Made by a program: the position numbers and the translations under genes
The notes under the pieces: model-generated
What the model saw: the letters and a program-made list of their open reading frames with translations, nothing else
Databases searched by the model: none
Told to the model about the DNA's origin: nothing
Assembly: GCA_003415625.1 (NCBI GenBank)
Contig: PYIU01000001.1
Span: forward strand, 1,798,001-1,862,000
Source of the DNA: Aquanectria penicillioides
Lineage: Eukaryota; Ascomycota; Sordariomycetes; Hypocreales; Nectriaceae
Length of the DNA: 64,000 bases
Direction: 5' to 3'
In this document: piece after piece, positions 25,901 to 35,164 of the stretch
How positions within the stretch are numbered: position 1 is the stretch's first letter
Layout: each line of letters opens with the position of its first letter

Positions 25901-27862
25901 GGCAGTTGGCGCAGGTGATCCAGCTGGGCTAGCAAACTTGGGCACAGAAGTAACAGAAGCGGCTTTGAAAGAGTCCATCTTTTCCACTTCAGGTGTACGT
26001 GAACCGGATGATGCTGCATCTTTGAGACTGCCGGTGATAGATCTCTGGCTCGAAGAGTCCTTTCGAGCGCTACTCCTGGGTGGCGGTGCCATGGGCTCCT
26101 GCCTTTTGGATGGGCTGACTAAAGGTGGTGGAACTAAATCCCGATCTTGAGGACGCGTTGGGTCCATGGGGGGGCGCCGTCTTTCAGGCGGGGGTCTGTC
26201 TGGCTCATATACTTGAGGTCGAAGTTGAGGTGGTTGAGGTTGTTGTAACGCTGCTGGGATACTAGATCCGGTAACACCACCTCGTCGAGGAGGCAAGGTG
26301 GAACCATTGTCACTTAGTGGTGCTAGTGAATTGACTGCTGAATCCTGAGGGCCGGCCACCGCGCCTCGTCGAGGATGCAAACTGGTGCCGTCGTCAGTCG
26401 GTGGTGCGGCAGCGCGAGCATCGGTATTCTGTTCAGTCCCCATTGCGCCACGACGAGGCAAGCTCGAGCTATCGTCGCTGTGGTTTGAATGAGAACTGAC
26501 CATCGAGTCTTGACGACCTTGGGGAGTAGCCATAGCGCCTCGGCGAGGAGGAGGTAGGCTGGATCCAGCATCACTCTTCGGTGCTTGAGGAGGTGTAGGC
26601 GTTTGATCCTGCGCACTAGGCATGGCACCGCGACGAGGAGGCTGCGTAGTAGTAGTAGTGGTGGTGGAGGTGGAGGTGGTGGTGGTGGAGGTAGCGGTAC
26701 TAGAACTCTCCTCATTCTTTGCTGCTGATAGAGAATTGGCCCGTGAATCTTGCTGGGTAGCAATAACACCGCGGCGAGGTGGTATAGGGGCACTAGCATC
26801 ACTTTTGGCTACTGGGGAACTGGCAACCGAGTCCTGGCTCTTGTTGCCTTGAGCCATCCATGGAGGTGGCGCCTGAGAGGGGGGTTGAGGAGGAGGCGCT
26901 ATTCGCTCTCTAGATGCGTTGGAGTTAAAGCTTAGCGCAGGAGAGTTGGTACCATTGATCGGAGGACGGACTGGAGGAGTCCTTGCGAACCGTGGGTTTT
27001 CTGGGCCAGCCCTCAAGGGAGGCCCAGGAGGACCACCAGGAGGACCACCAGGAGGACCACCAGGAGGACCAGGAGGGCCAGGAAGACCAGGAGGGCCGGG
27101 ATGCGAGGAGGAAGTTGAAGAAGCTGGCTGACTGTGACCTTGGTCTGCTTGAGCAGGCGGTGGTCTAGAGGGGCCCGGGGGCGGTGGTCGTCTCCCAGCT
27201 CCCATGACCTGGTCTAGCTCCCTGGGATCGAAGCCTACAAGCTCCGGGACCTTGCCACCAGTGTATTTCCCATAGATTTTAATGAGACTAGCGATGAAGA
27301 ACTTCTTCTCCTTGTCGGACTGAGCTTGCCAAAAGTAGGGTTTGCCGAGGGTGATGAGGAAACCAGCATCGCCGACCCATTCGCGATGTGTGGGGTTGGC
27401 TTGGGGCCCAGTGTAAGACTCGATGTGTGAGAGATCGTCGAGATTCCATGTCTTGCCGATTGAGAAAGTACCGTTGGTGTTTTCCTTGGATTTGTGCATG
27501 CGGACGCGGCCCGACTTGCGCACGGCTACGATGATGATTCGCGGTTTCTGGACCTCTGGTGTTCGAGCCTGAGGGGGGGGAGGAGAGGAGGGATGGGAGG
27601 AGTATTCGGTGATTCGGATATGGGTGATATAGGTTTCGAGAACTGGTTTCGCGAGGTCAGTTGAGGGAGCTCTCCAGGGCAGAGGCTAGGCTAGGCTGTG
27701 CCAAGTTGCTCAAGAGTGGGCAGACGGGAATAGAGTTGACTTACGGGAGCCATCGGCCTCCTTCTTGTTGAAGCAGCTGTCGATGATACGGCGCTTCTCG
27801 TCTTCGAACCGCTCTGCCCTGTTGGCAGCCGCTCCGGGGCCGCTGCCATTTGCGCGGTCCAT
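22920..27862 (-). CDS. sec3: Exocyst complex component Sec3
   Basis: Exocyst subunit that tethers secretory vesicles at the plasma membrane through phosphoinositide binding. Four exons: 27862-27745, 27642-25064, 25016-23890, 23835-22920. The introns are 102, 47 and 54 nt with GTAAGT/GTAGGT donors. All phases agree and give 1579 aa. The start MDRANGSGPG...AERFEDEKRRIIDSCF leads into LLETYITHIRITEYS and the Sec3 PIP2-binding PH-like domain (about 40-150; IIIVAVRKSGRVRMHKSK, then GKTWNLDDL). Next is a long disordered Pro/Gly/Ser/Thr linker with a collagen-like run and six PRRG repeats, a coiled coil (LSEDIAYIEAQGQGLQ...), and the C-terminal helical-bundle exocyst domain (VFPAFSAAVENML..., FNKVLGNYDAKEVRKGI). 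The fungal linker is far longer than in yeast. Confidence 0.95.
26260..26800 (-). repeat. Six imperfect PRRG-repeat units within SEC3
   Basis: Sequences encoding P-R-R-G-(A/V/G) occur near 26768, 26629, 26537, 26447, 26361 and 26276. The last five are spaced by about 92, 90, 86 and 85 bp. Each unit runs PPRRGAM-(A/S)-x-QD...-SSSL. This is an in-frame tandem array of about 28-30 residues per unit in the disordered linker, with an extra Ser/Thr-rich insertion between the first and second unit. Confidence 0.8.
27021..27100 (-). repeat. Collagen-like GPPG repeat within SEC3
   Basis: A 12-bp GGAGGACCACCA unit is repeated about three to four times with degenerate flanks. It encodes a Gly-Pro-Pro-rich run just after the PH-like domain. 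It looks like recent slippage expansion within a linker. Confidence 0.85.
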
Positions 27863-29550
27863 GGGCACAACACCTCAGCTAGGCCTGCCAGGGACGAGGA
27901 GGAACAGGGACAGCGGGACTCGATCACGATGGAGCCACGAGCGGGGGGCGCGGAAGCATGTTCGGTCGGGGAGAGGCGGCAGGGTCGGTCGACGAGGACG
28001 AGGTCGTGACGAACGTTGAAGTGGAGGCCGGGGAGGAGAATGCGGACGTCGCCGACCGTGACAAGAGGTGAGGCGATGAAGTTGGAGATGGACGGGAGAG
28101 CTGATTCGAGGTGACAGGCTGGAAAGTTGGAGGCAAGGTAGGTAGGTTGCGTTCCTTCCCGGCTGCGGACCTTAGGCCAGTTTCACAAACTCTGGGGCAC
28201 TTGGGCTGCTGGGGGCAGGAGCACCAAAACGTGGCGCGCTGTGTACCTGCCTGAGCTCCCTGCTCCTGCTCCTGCTAACTGCCAACTACCTAGGCACTGT
28301 TGCTTGAGTGCTAAAGCTGTCCACAGTCACCCACCGCCCCCTGTGATGGGGCCGCAAAGGTACGTACCCTCATGCTAATTAGCACTGTGGGATTTTTTTT
28401 TTAGTGGAGGGCAAGCATGAGAACACAAGGACGTGATGGTGGGGCGCTCATTGGCTGTGCCCCCGCCCCTTTGACGTATGGGCAAGGGAGTCGAGACATC
28501 AGACGGTTTGATCGCGATGGCGACAATACTATCGTCGACATTTTAGATTTACTTTCCCATCTTGCATGGATGGCTTGTATACTCGATGTTACCATTGGGG
28601 ATGAACCAGTAGTAGCGCTGCCAATCTTGTTCCTGGGCAATGTGGCAACCTGCTGAGACCAATGCACAGCCACTTGGACATGCAGCATGCATAGTTCATT
28701 GGAAGGCAGAGATGGCTATGGATGTCTTGGATTTTGCAACGACCTGATGGCAGACATGTGCTAGTGTCACATCTTTCAATAATGCATAATAAGTCGATTC
28801 AGTGCCCACGTTAGTGGGTGTCATTGTTGAGAGCAAATCGCGTCCTGTGACGTTTTCAAGGTGGGCTAGAGCCAAGGTGCGGGACAGTAGTCTCACTAGC
28901 TTGCAGAGTTCACAGCTGACCATGCAAGTACCATGGAACCTGGTCACATGTGGAATAGACGTTGTGTATTGGCCTAGACCGTGTCTGGGTATGATACGAA
29001 CATCAATATAACATGCATGCGCCCATACATACAGGCAGAGCTTCTGGCTAAAATAACGAGTTTGCCAAACACTCACAAAACCGGACAAGTTTTTCTACCT
29101 TTAGGACAATACAGACCTCATTGACAACGAAAATCGGACTGGAAATGATGACACTTTCCAGTGTACACTATGGCTGGGATAAACTGGCATACAACAGGGC
29201 GTATCAAAGTCGAGCTCGGGAAAAACACAACATCGAAATATAGCACTTAAATTGGACAATAGGAACAATGTAAAACATACCTTGGGCGAAAGACCCTGAG
29301 CCAATTTTCAATTTACCCTTTTCAATGGAAGTTGACTCGATAGTCGCGCCTTCGAGATATTTTGGCATTCTAAGGATGGCTTAGCCAAGGCGGGGAGATA
29401 AAAGCCTCGGAATTCCTTGTCCCAATCGCGACCCTGGCCGTGAGAGTCGTCATGCGCAAAGTGCTAAGTATGTATAGAACTTTCATTTTTCGCATCCTTA
29501 CACGAACTGCCACTGTCCTAGCATTGACGTCATTCTTCGCGTTTAGTATA
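27863..29550. other. Intergenic region of about 1.7 kb
   Basis: This lies between the start of SEC3 and the 3' end of the aminopeptidase gene, both on the minus strand. I see no domain-bearing or intron-supported frame. An A/T run is at about 28391. The SEC3 promoter should lie in the first few hundred bases. Confidence 0.5.
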
Positions 29551-30714
29551 TCACAGACGCTTGCCCACAATCTCCTTGACCTTATCCAGATTTAGCGCTT
29601 CGACCGTTCTTTCTTTGAAGCCCGTCATTGTCTTGGCCATGCAGAGTGCATTGTAAATAGCCTCCTCCGTGGCATCTGCTGCGGCCTCAAACACGCCATT
29701 GATGGAGTCATTGTCGAGCATTTCAACCCCCAACGGTAATGGTTGATATGGGTCAATTGGGCGTTCTTCTCCCACGGAGAATTTCTGGAAAGGCACGTTG
29801 GCGGAGGTGGAGAAGGCCAGGAAAATGTCTCCAGAAGTATTGCTCCCGTAGCCTCCCACTTTGCCAAGTCCGACGGTGGCTCGCTTGGCAACGCGTTGAA
29901 GTTGAATGGGGAGTAGAGGTACGTCCGTAGCGATGATTACGATGATGCTCCCATCCTTTCGAGCCTCATCACCCAGTAATTTCTTTGACTCTTCGGTCTT
30001 TTCAGCCTCGATGATCCGTCCAATGGGGACGCCCCCGATGTGCAAGTTGCTCATTGCGCCGTAGTTGGCTTGCACGAGGACGCCAACCGTATACTCTTTC
30101 GGATCCCCTGCCAGGTCGAAGCCCTTGACGACTCGACTGCTCGAACCCGTACCCCCTTTGAAGTGGTGGCATATCATTCCTGTGCCACCTCCCGTATTAC
30201 CTTCCGCTACACGATCCGAATTGGCTCCGAGGATACCTTGAACGACGTGCTCTGGCTTGACAGCAAACTGGCTTTGATTGCTCAGATACCCATCAAAAGT
30301 TTCCGCGACTACAGGTAGAATAAATGAGTCTATATTTCCGTCTTCAGACTCGTAACGAAAGACATAGTCCAGGATGCCACGATACCCGTCTCCTATGGCA
30401 GAAGTCGTAGTCAGGACTATAGGGGACCTCAAGAGTCCAGTCTCCTCGAGCCAATGGGACCCCGTCATTTCGCCGGCGCCGTTGAACCTGAAGAGCCCAG
30501 CATGGCAACCATACTTGAACCAGTTCGGCCTGGGGAGAATAACTGTTACGCCTGTATTGACTTCCGGGTCTGGTTGAATGGATTGTGTATGAACCAAGAC
30601 ACCGGGCACGTCGGTGATGGAGTTGAGGGGCCCAATAGGCCATCTTCCCAGTTGCAACTCGGGGAGGATATCACGGAGGCGTGCTCGAGTGTTTTGAAGC
30701 GAAACCTGTGCCAT
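29551..30714 (-). CDS. DmpA/S58-family N-terminal-nucleophile aminopeptidase
   Basis: Single-exon, 387 aa, the usual length of peptidase family S58 (L-aminopeptidase D-Ala-esterase/amidase and beta-peptidyl aminopeptidases). These precursors cut themselves before a Ser that becomes the N-terminal nucleophile. Family features seen: ITDVPGVLVH near residue 33, EGNTGGGTGM (171-180), the oxyanion Asn in GVLVQANYG (N217), the cleavage pair in KDG-SIIVIIATD (G255-S256), and SGD (S294, D296) at +38 and +40 from the nucleophile. That is the same spacing as Ser250/Ser288/Glu290 of DmpA. No signal peptide is seen, so it is probably cytosolic. The substrate (D-amino-acid, beta-amino or ordinary N-terminal amides) cannot be read from sequence. 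Confidence 0.9.
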   Translation of the reverse strand: MAQVSLQNTRARLRDILPELQLGRWPIGPLNSITDVPGVLVHTQSIQPDPEVNTGVTVILPRPNWFKYGCHAGLFRFNGAGEMTGSHWLEETGLLRSPIVLTTTSAIGDGYRGILDYVFRYESEDGNIDSFILPVVAETFDGYLSNQSQFAVKPEHVVQGILGANSDRVAEGNTGGGTGMICHHFKGGTGSSSRVVKGFDLAGDPKEYTVGVLVQANYGAMSNLHIGGVPIGRIIEAEKTEESKKLLGDEARKDGSIIVIIATDVPLLPIQLQRVAKRATVGLGKVGGYGSNTSGDIFLAFSTSANVPFQKFSVGEERPIDPYQPLPLGVEMLDNDSINGVFEAAADATEEAIYNALCMAKTMTGFKERTVEALNLDKVKEIVGKRL

Positions 30715-31695
30715 GATGTTTGCGTTTGGAAAAAGAGGTTTTGGTGCAATTGTAATTGAGAGTTACTGTGTTTATCTTGGCCAGCTCGGTGTTGGCATTT
30801 AAGAGCTTTTAGAATTCGCCTGCCTGGGAGGAGTTTCTATCGTACAACGACAGCAATCTCATGATTATACCATATCGGGGCTGACTCAGTCGGTCAGCTA
30901 GAAGACCATATGAGGAAGGTGCATGCATATCCAATGTCGTAATTCTGGATGCTCATTGCTCAGTATGGCAAGCGAGGCGGCTGCTAGGTTCTGGTACCAG
31001 GGTACGTTACGCAAGCGAGGACGTAGACAGCGATATGCGAGAAAAACGAAGGCGACGTGTAAACCAACAACTTTACGAATCTCCAAGTCTTTTTGCGTTG
31101 CCTATTGAACCTCAACACACAATGCTTTTACACCAACTGCTCCTCAGCTTACAAACCAACGGTCTCACAATAGCTGCCACATCTGGCCTAGCATCCCCAT
31201 ATGCCGGCTACCCCAAACAGGAAATACTGAACGGTGAAGCTCACGAGACGCCAAGATGGGTGGGAATAAGAGCCTCGCAAAGGAGATAAACTGCTGATAA
31301 ACGGGCAAAGGGCCAACGGCGTAGCATTCTGATTCGAGGTCGGTAATTCCTACAATTACAATTGAATTTAGGACGGCTCGTCATTGCCGACGACCGTCTC
31401 CAATTCCATTCCCGTCCCCATCGGCCCCAGATCGGCGCCGCCCCCGCATATCTCAAGACGGCCATCCGAGGTCTAACTAACACTTAGGGACTAATGTATA
31501 TGTAGCCCCAGGTCTCCGCTGGCAACCGCTCGGTGAAGGATAGCTTTGTTATGGGTGCTTGGGAAGCTTCATCTCCACTTGCAACCTTCACTTGACGTCT
31601 CTCCGTTGTCTCATTGTCAACTCTCCAACATAATTGATTCTCGATTGCTCTGAACGCCACCTGACGCAAGCCTCTACTGAATCAACCCCACAGCA
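30715..31695. other. Intergenic region between divergent genes
   Basis: About 980 bp lie between the aminopeptidase (-) and the transhydrogenase (+). I recognise no coding region. It should hold both promoters. Moderately AT-rich near 30750-30870. Confidence 0.5.
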
Positions 31696-33396
31696 ATGGT
31701 CCCCTCAGTGAGAGCTGTCCCTAATGTGCGTGAACCCGTCCATTCCCTTCGCCGAGCTTCTAATTAGCTTCTAATTGATACGTCCACTGAAACTTCAGTA
31801 AACTGACGTTGCACAACTCCAGGCCGCAAAGCGAGCTACCAGCCTGCTGCGCACCGTTCAGTACACTCACCCTCCCTCATGTCCGTGTCATTCGAACCCT
31901 GGCTACCACCAGTCTCCTCCAACTTTCACCCCCTCCAAGCATGCTGGCCAGCGCAAGTATGCCACGCCCACGACGAATCCGGGCTTGAAGGAGTACGCCT
32001 TTGAGATGGCGGCGTCGTCCATCCGCTTCGGCCCCGGCGTCACGCAGGAGGTCGGCATGGACTTTAAGAACATGGGTGCTAAGCGTGTCTGTGTCGTCAC
32101 CGATCAGACAGTCGACCGCTTGGACGCTATGAGGCAGGTCCGGGAGGCTCTTACTCGCGAGGGCGTCAGTTTTGAGGTTTACAAAAATGTCCGCATTGAG
32201 CCCAAGGACAGCTCGTATGTACCGGCCTTATTCACCCAATGCCTCACAGCGTTGCTTACAGCCTCATTCTAGCATCAAGGAGGCCATTGCTTGGGCCGCC
32301 CCTACCAGCCAGATGCCTTCCTCGCCGTTGGCGGTGGCTCTGTCATTGATACAGCTAAGCTCATGAACCTCTACACGGCGTACCCAGACGCCGACTTTCT
32401 CGACTTTGTGAATGCGCCCATCGGCAAGGGCCGACCTGTTGACAAGCCTCTGAAGCCCCTCATTGCCGTACCCACCACGGCCGGCACCGGCAGTGAGACG
32501 ACAGGTACCGCCATCTTCGACCTGGTCTCCAAGCGGGCCAAGACGGGCGTTGCCCACCGCAACCTGAAGCCCACGCTGGGCATCTGCGATCCCCTCAACA
32601 CCCGTACTATGCCCGCTGCCGTCAAGGCTGCTTCCGGCCTCGATGTGCTCTGCCATTCGCTCGAGTCCTGGACTGCGATCCCCTACAATGAGAGAACCCC
32701 GAGGCCTACTAACCCCATCCTGCGTCCTGCGTACCAGGGAGCCAACCCTATTTCCGACGTCTTCTCGTTCCATGCCCTCCGTTCCACCGTCAAGTATCTG
32801 CCCCGCTCCGTGAAGAATCCCGATGACCTGGAAGCCCAGAGTGAGATGCTCTTGGCTGCCACCCTAGCCGGTGTCGGTTTTGGAAATGCAGGTGTTCATT
32901 TGTGCCACGGTATGATAGTGCGATTACTGCTCAATGACGGCTGACCTTGCTGACCCAATGCGACTCAGGCATGTCCTACCCCATCTCTGGCCAGAACCCC
33001 GGCTATAAGCACGCTGGTTACGAGGTTCCTACTCCCATTATTCCCCATGGTGTTTCCGTCGCAGTGTCTGCTCCGGCGGTTTTCCGCTTCACGGCGGCTT
33101 CGAACCCGGAGCGGCATCTTGCCGCAGCTGAGGCCTTTGGTGTTGACATCTCCAACGTCAAGCGCGAGAGCGCCGGTGAGGTCCTGGCCGAGGCCATCAC
33201 AAAGTTCCTGGATGATCTCGGCGACCAGCCCAAGGGCATCAAGGACCTTGGCTTTGGATTACAAGATATCGAGGCGCTCGTCGAGGGCACAATCCCCCAG
33301 GCTCGAGTGCTGATGCTAGCCCCGGGACTCTCCTCGGAGCTGGAGAGGGAGAGGGATCAACTGCGCCGCTTGTTTGAAGCTGCATTGACTCACTAA
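31696..33396 (+). CDS. ADHFE1: Hydroxyacid-oxoacid transhydrogenase, mitochondrial (one apparent frameshift)
   Basis: Iron-dependent group III alcohol dehydrogenase family. The enzyme couples oxidation of 4-hydroxybutyrate to succinic semialdehyde with reduction of 2-oxoglutarate. Exons: 31696-31725, 31823-32214, 32273-32909, 32969-33396. Donors are GTGCGT, GTATGT and GTATGA. The first exon encodes a short basic targeting start. Motifs include SSIRFGPGVTQEVGMDFKNMG, AVGGGSVIDTAKLMNLY, FVNAPIGKG, PLIAVPTTAGTGSETTG, GLDVLCHSLES and GFGNAGVHLCHGMSYPISG, with metal-binding His residues in the last three regions. IKEAIAW and RPYQPDAFLAVGGG lie in different frames: one base is missing near 32293. 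With it the CDS is 1488 nt (495 aa). No acceptor choice repairs the frame. The first-exon donor could also be the GTGAGA at 31708. Confidence 0.92.
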
Positions 33397-34155
33397 TGCA
33401 AAAGGTCGTAGCCAACACAAGCTAAATTGAACAGTTAATTACTTCTTTTAACTGCTGTAACCCTCCTGTAGTGAATGTGCATGTGTTATGTGACATGAAC
33501 TGTAACTTGCATCCAACCATCGTCTCAGTTGGTTCGCCCACCCAGCCTTACAAGGTTCGAATTGATCCGGGTCTTCGAGAAGTCTTCCCCACGGGTCTCC
33601 TCTAAAACCTCATATCGTCTATTCCGATGACGTTCCACATCGGGAGCGCAGGGCGCTTCTACGCACAGCCGCTGATCCTTCCATGGGTCTGTGCCCTGGC
33701 GATTCCACGGACATGACACTGGGCTTAGCCCCTGTATGTGCTAGGCTCCCACTGCAGCCCCGCATCATCATCGTCCAAGTTGATGCTGTGGCGCTGCTCT
33801 CATTGGCATTTCACATATTCAGCGCTGCGTACGGATAGCATAACTAACATGGGCCCGAATTGATCAACCTGACCACCCCATAGGCCTGCGGCTGACATTG
33901 TTGCAGCGCACAGCCGTGATATCCGTCAGGGAGCGTCTCAACGGGGCAGTACCGGTATATAAATTGCCTTGCCAAGAGTTTTAAATATCTTATTCTCATT
34001 CTGCATCGAACTCAACTGACCGATTGATTGACTGGTGGCGATACTTGGCCTTGCAATCTACCGTTGCGCACCTTGGTCGACTGCATACAGTCTATATATA
34101 CCAGTACCCGACACTGTCAATAATAGACCAAAATCTTTCCATTCTCTTACCAATC
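33397..34155. other. Intergenic region
   Basis: About 760 bp between two plus-strand genes. No coding frame is recognised. The only clear signal is the TATA-like box at 33956. Confidence 0.5.
33956..33963 (+). promoter_or_regulatory. TATA-box-like element
   Basis: TATATAAA lies about 190 bp upstream of the ATG at 34156, and a pyrimidine-rich stretch (CATTCTGC, CTTATTCTC) follows it. A consensus TATA is uncommon enough in fungal housekeeping promoters to suggest regulated expression of the downstream gene. Confidence 0.5.
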
Positions 34156-35010
34156 ATGGGTCGACCAGAAGAAGCACACGGCCACGTCAACCAGGAGGAG
34201 GCCGCCGCTGACCAACCGCCTTCCTACAAAGAAGCTATCAACGAGCCTTCAAACCCTCCTTATGCAGCACCACAACAAAACTATGCCTCGGCCAGCACCC
34301 CTCAAGTGACCCAGGTAGCTCGCCAATTCCCGCCAGCTTTCAACTTATACAAGGGCAGTGGCTGGGGCAACAGTGCCTTCACTCTGGGCGAGCACCAAAA
34401 CCAGCCTCTATACATGTTCATGTGGCACACTGGCTGGTCCGGTTCGCCGCCCGTCGTCCTGCACTCCGGGCCCGACCAGTCGTATCCGCCCCTGGCCTCG
34501 GCCGAGTGGCGCACTTTCCACCGGTCCTTTGATGTTAACCTACCGCCGCTCCCCGGCTCCGGCACATCGTCCGCACGGGAGACCATCGAGGCCGTGCACA
34601 ACGGGCTCGGCCCCAGCGCGTACCGCTTCAGCGTCGAGATCGGGTCCAACAACCAGCGCGAGTCGTTTGAGTGGCGACACTCGCATAGCGATGCCGTGCA
34701 GAGACTCGGGGGCGAGGGGACCGGGTGGAAGCTGGTGCGCCTTACTCAGGGGCCGCCGGGAGGAGGCTACATGGGCGGCGGTGCCAGCTTTGTCAAGGGA
34801 GGGTTCACGGATAGCGATGGCAACGAAGTCGTCGCAGCTTGGGCAATGGCTACGGGAAGCCTGACCAAAGTGGCCAAATTCCACTTCTTGGGCACCGGGG
34901 TGTCTGGCTTGTTGGGCGAGAGATGGGCCGTCATGGCCGTTGTCACGGCCTGTGCCCTATACCAGCGAGTTCGGCGGCAGCGAAACTCCGCTGCAAGCGT
35001 TTCTGCGTAG
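34156..35010 (+). CDS. PPxY-motif protein of a fungal family, function unknown
   Basis: Single exon, 284 aa from the ATG at 34156. The in-frame upstream extension to 34024 lacks a convincing start. The N-terminal 50 residues are disordered and contain QPPSYKEA, a PPxY motif that classically binds WW domains of Nedd4/Rsp5-type ubiquitin ligases. The rest looks like a compact beta-rich domain (FNLYKGSGWGNSAFTLGEHQNQPLYMF..., YRFSVEIGSNNQRESFEWRHS, WKLVRL), reminiscent of tubby-C/LURP-one-like folds found in Pezizomycotina proteins. The end has a weakly hydrophobic GERWAVMAVVTACALY helix followed by basic residues. A role in ubiquitin adaptor or membrane-trafficking processes is inference only. 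Confidence 0.75.
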   Translation: MGRPEEAHGHVNQEEAAADQPPSYKEAINEPSNPPYAAPQQNYASASTPQVTQVARQFPPAFNLYKGSGWGNSAFTLGEHQNQPLYMFMWHTGWSGSPPVVLHSGPDQSYPPLASAEWRTFHRSFDVNLPPLPGSGTSSARETIEAVHNGLGPSAYRFSVEIGSNNQRESFEWRHSHSDAVQRLGGEGTGWKLVRLTQGPPGGGYMGGGASFVKGGFTDSDGNEVVAAWAMATGSLTKVAKFHFLGTGVSGLLGERWAVMAVVTACALYQRVRRQRNSAASVSA

Positions 35011-35164
35011 GAGATTGCACTTTTCAATGGGGCCGTTTTCACTTGAAGAGGACTATATTGCTGTGTTATCCATTCATGATACCCGGTGAGGGCAGATATT
35101 GTCATTCATCAAATTCTGTTATTATAGTACAAATAAGAAACTTTGAGGGTTATCCCCTCATTAT

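Noticed and set aside
30040..30060. Apparent loss of the DmpA nucleophile (NYG followed by Ala)
   Set aside because: I first placed the cleavage site after NYG. Spacing to the later Ser and acidic residues shows the true pair is G255-S256 in KDGSIIVIIATD, and NYG holds the oxyanion Asn. The site is intact.
33560..33580. tRNA B-box-like GGTTCGAATTG
   Set aside because: No matching A-box, acceptor stem or anticodon arm could be folded around it.
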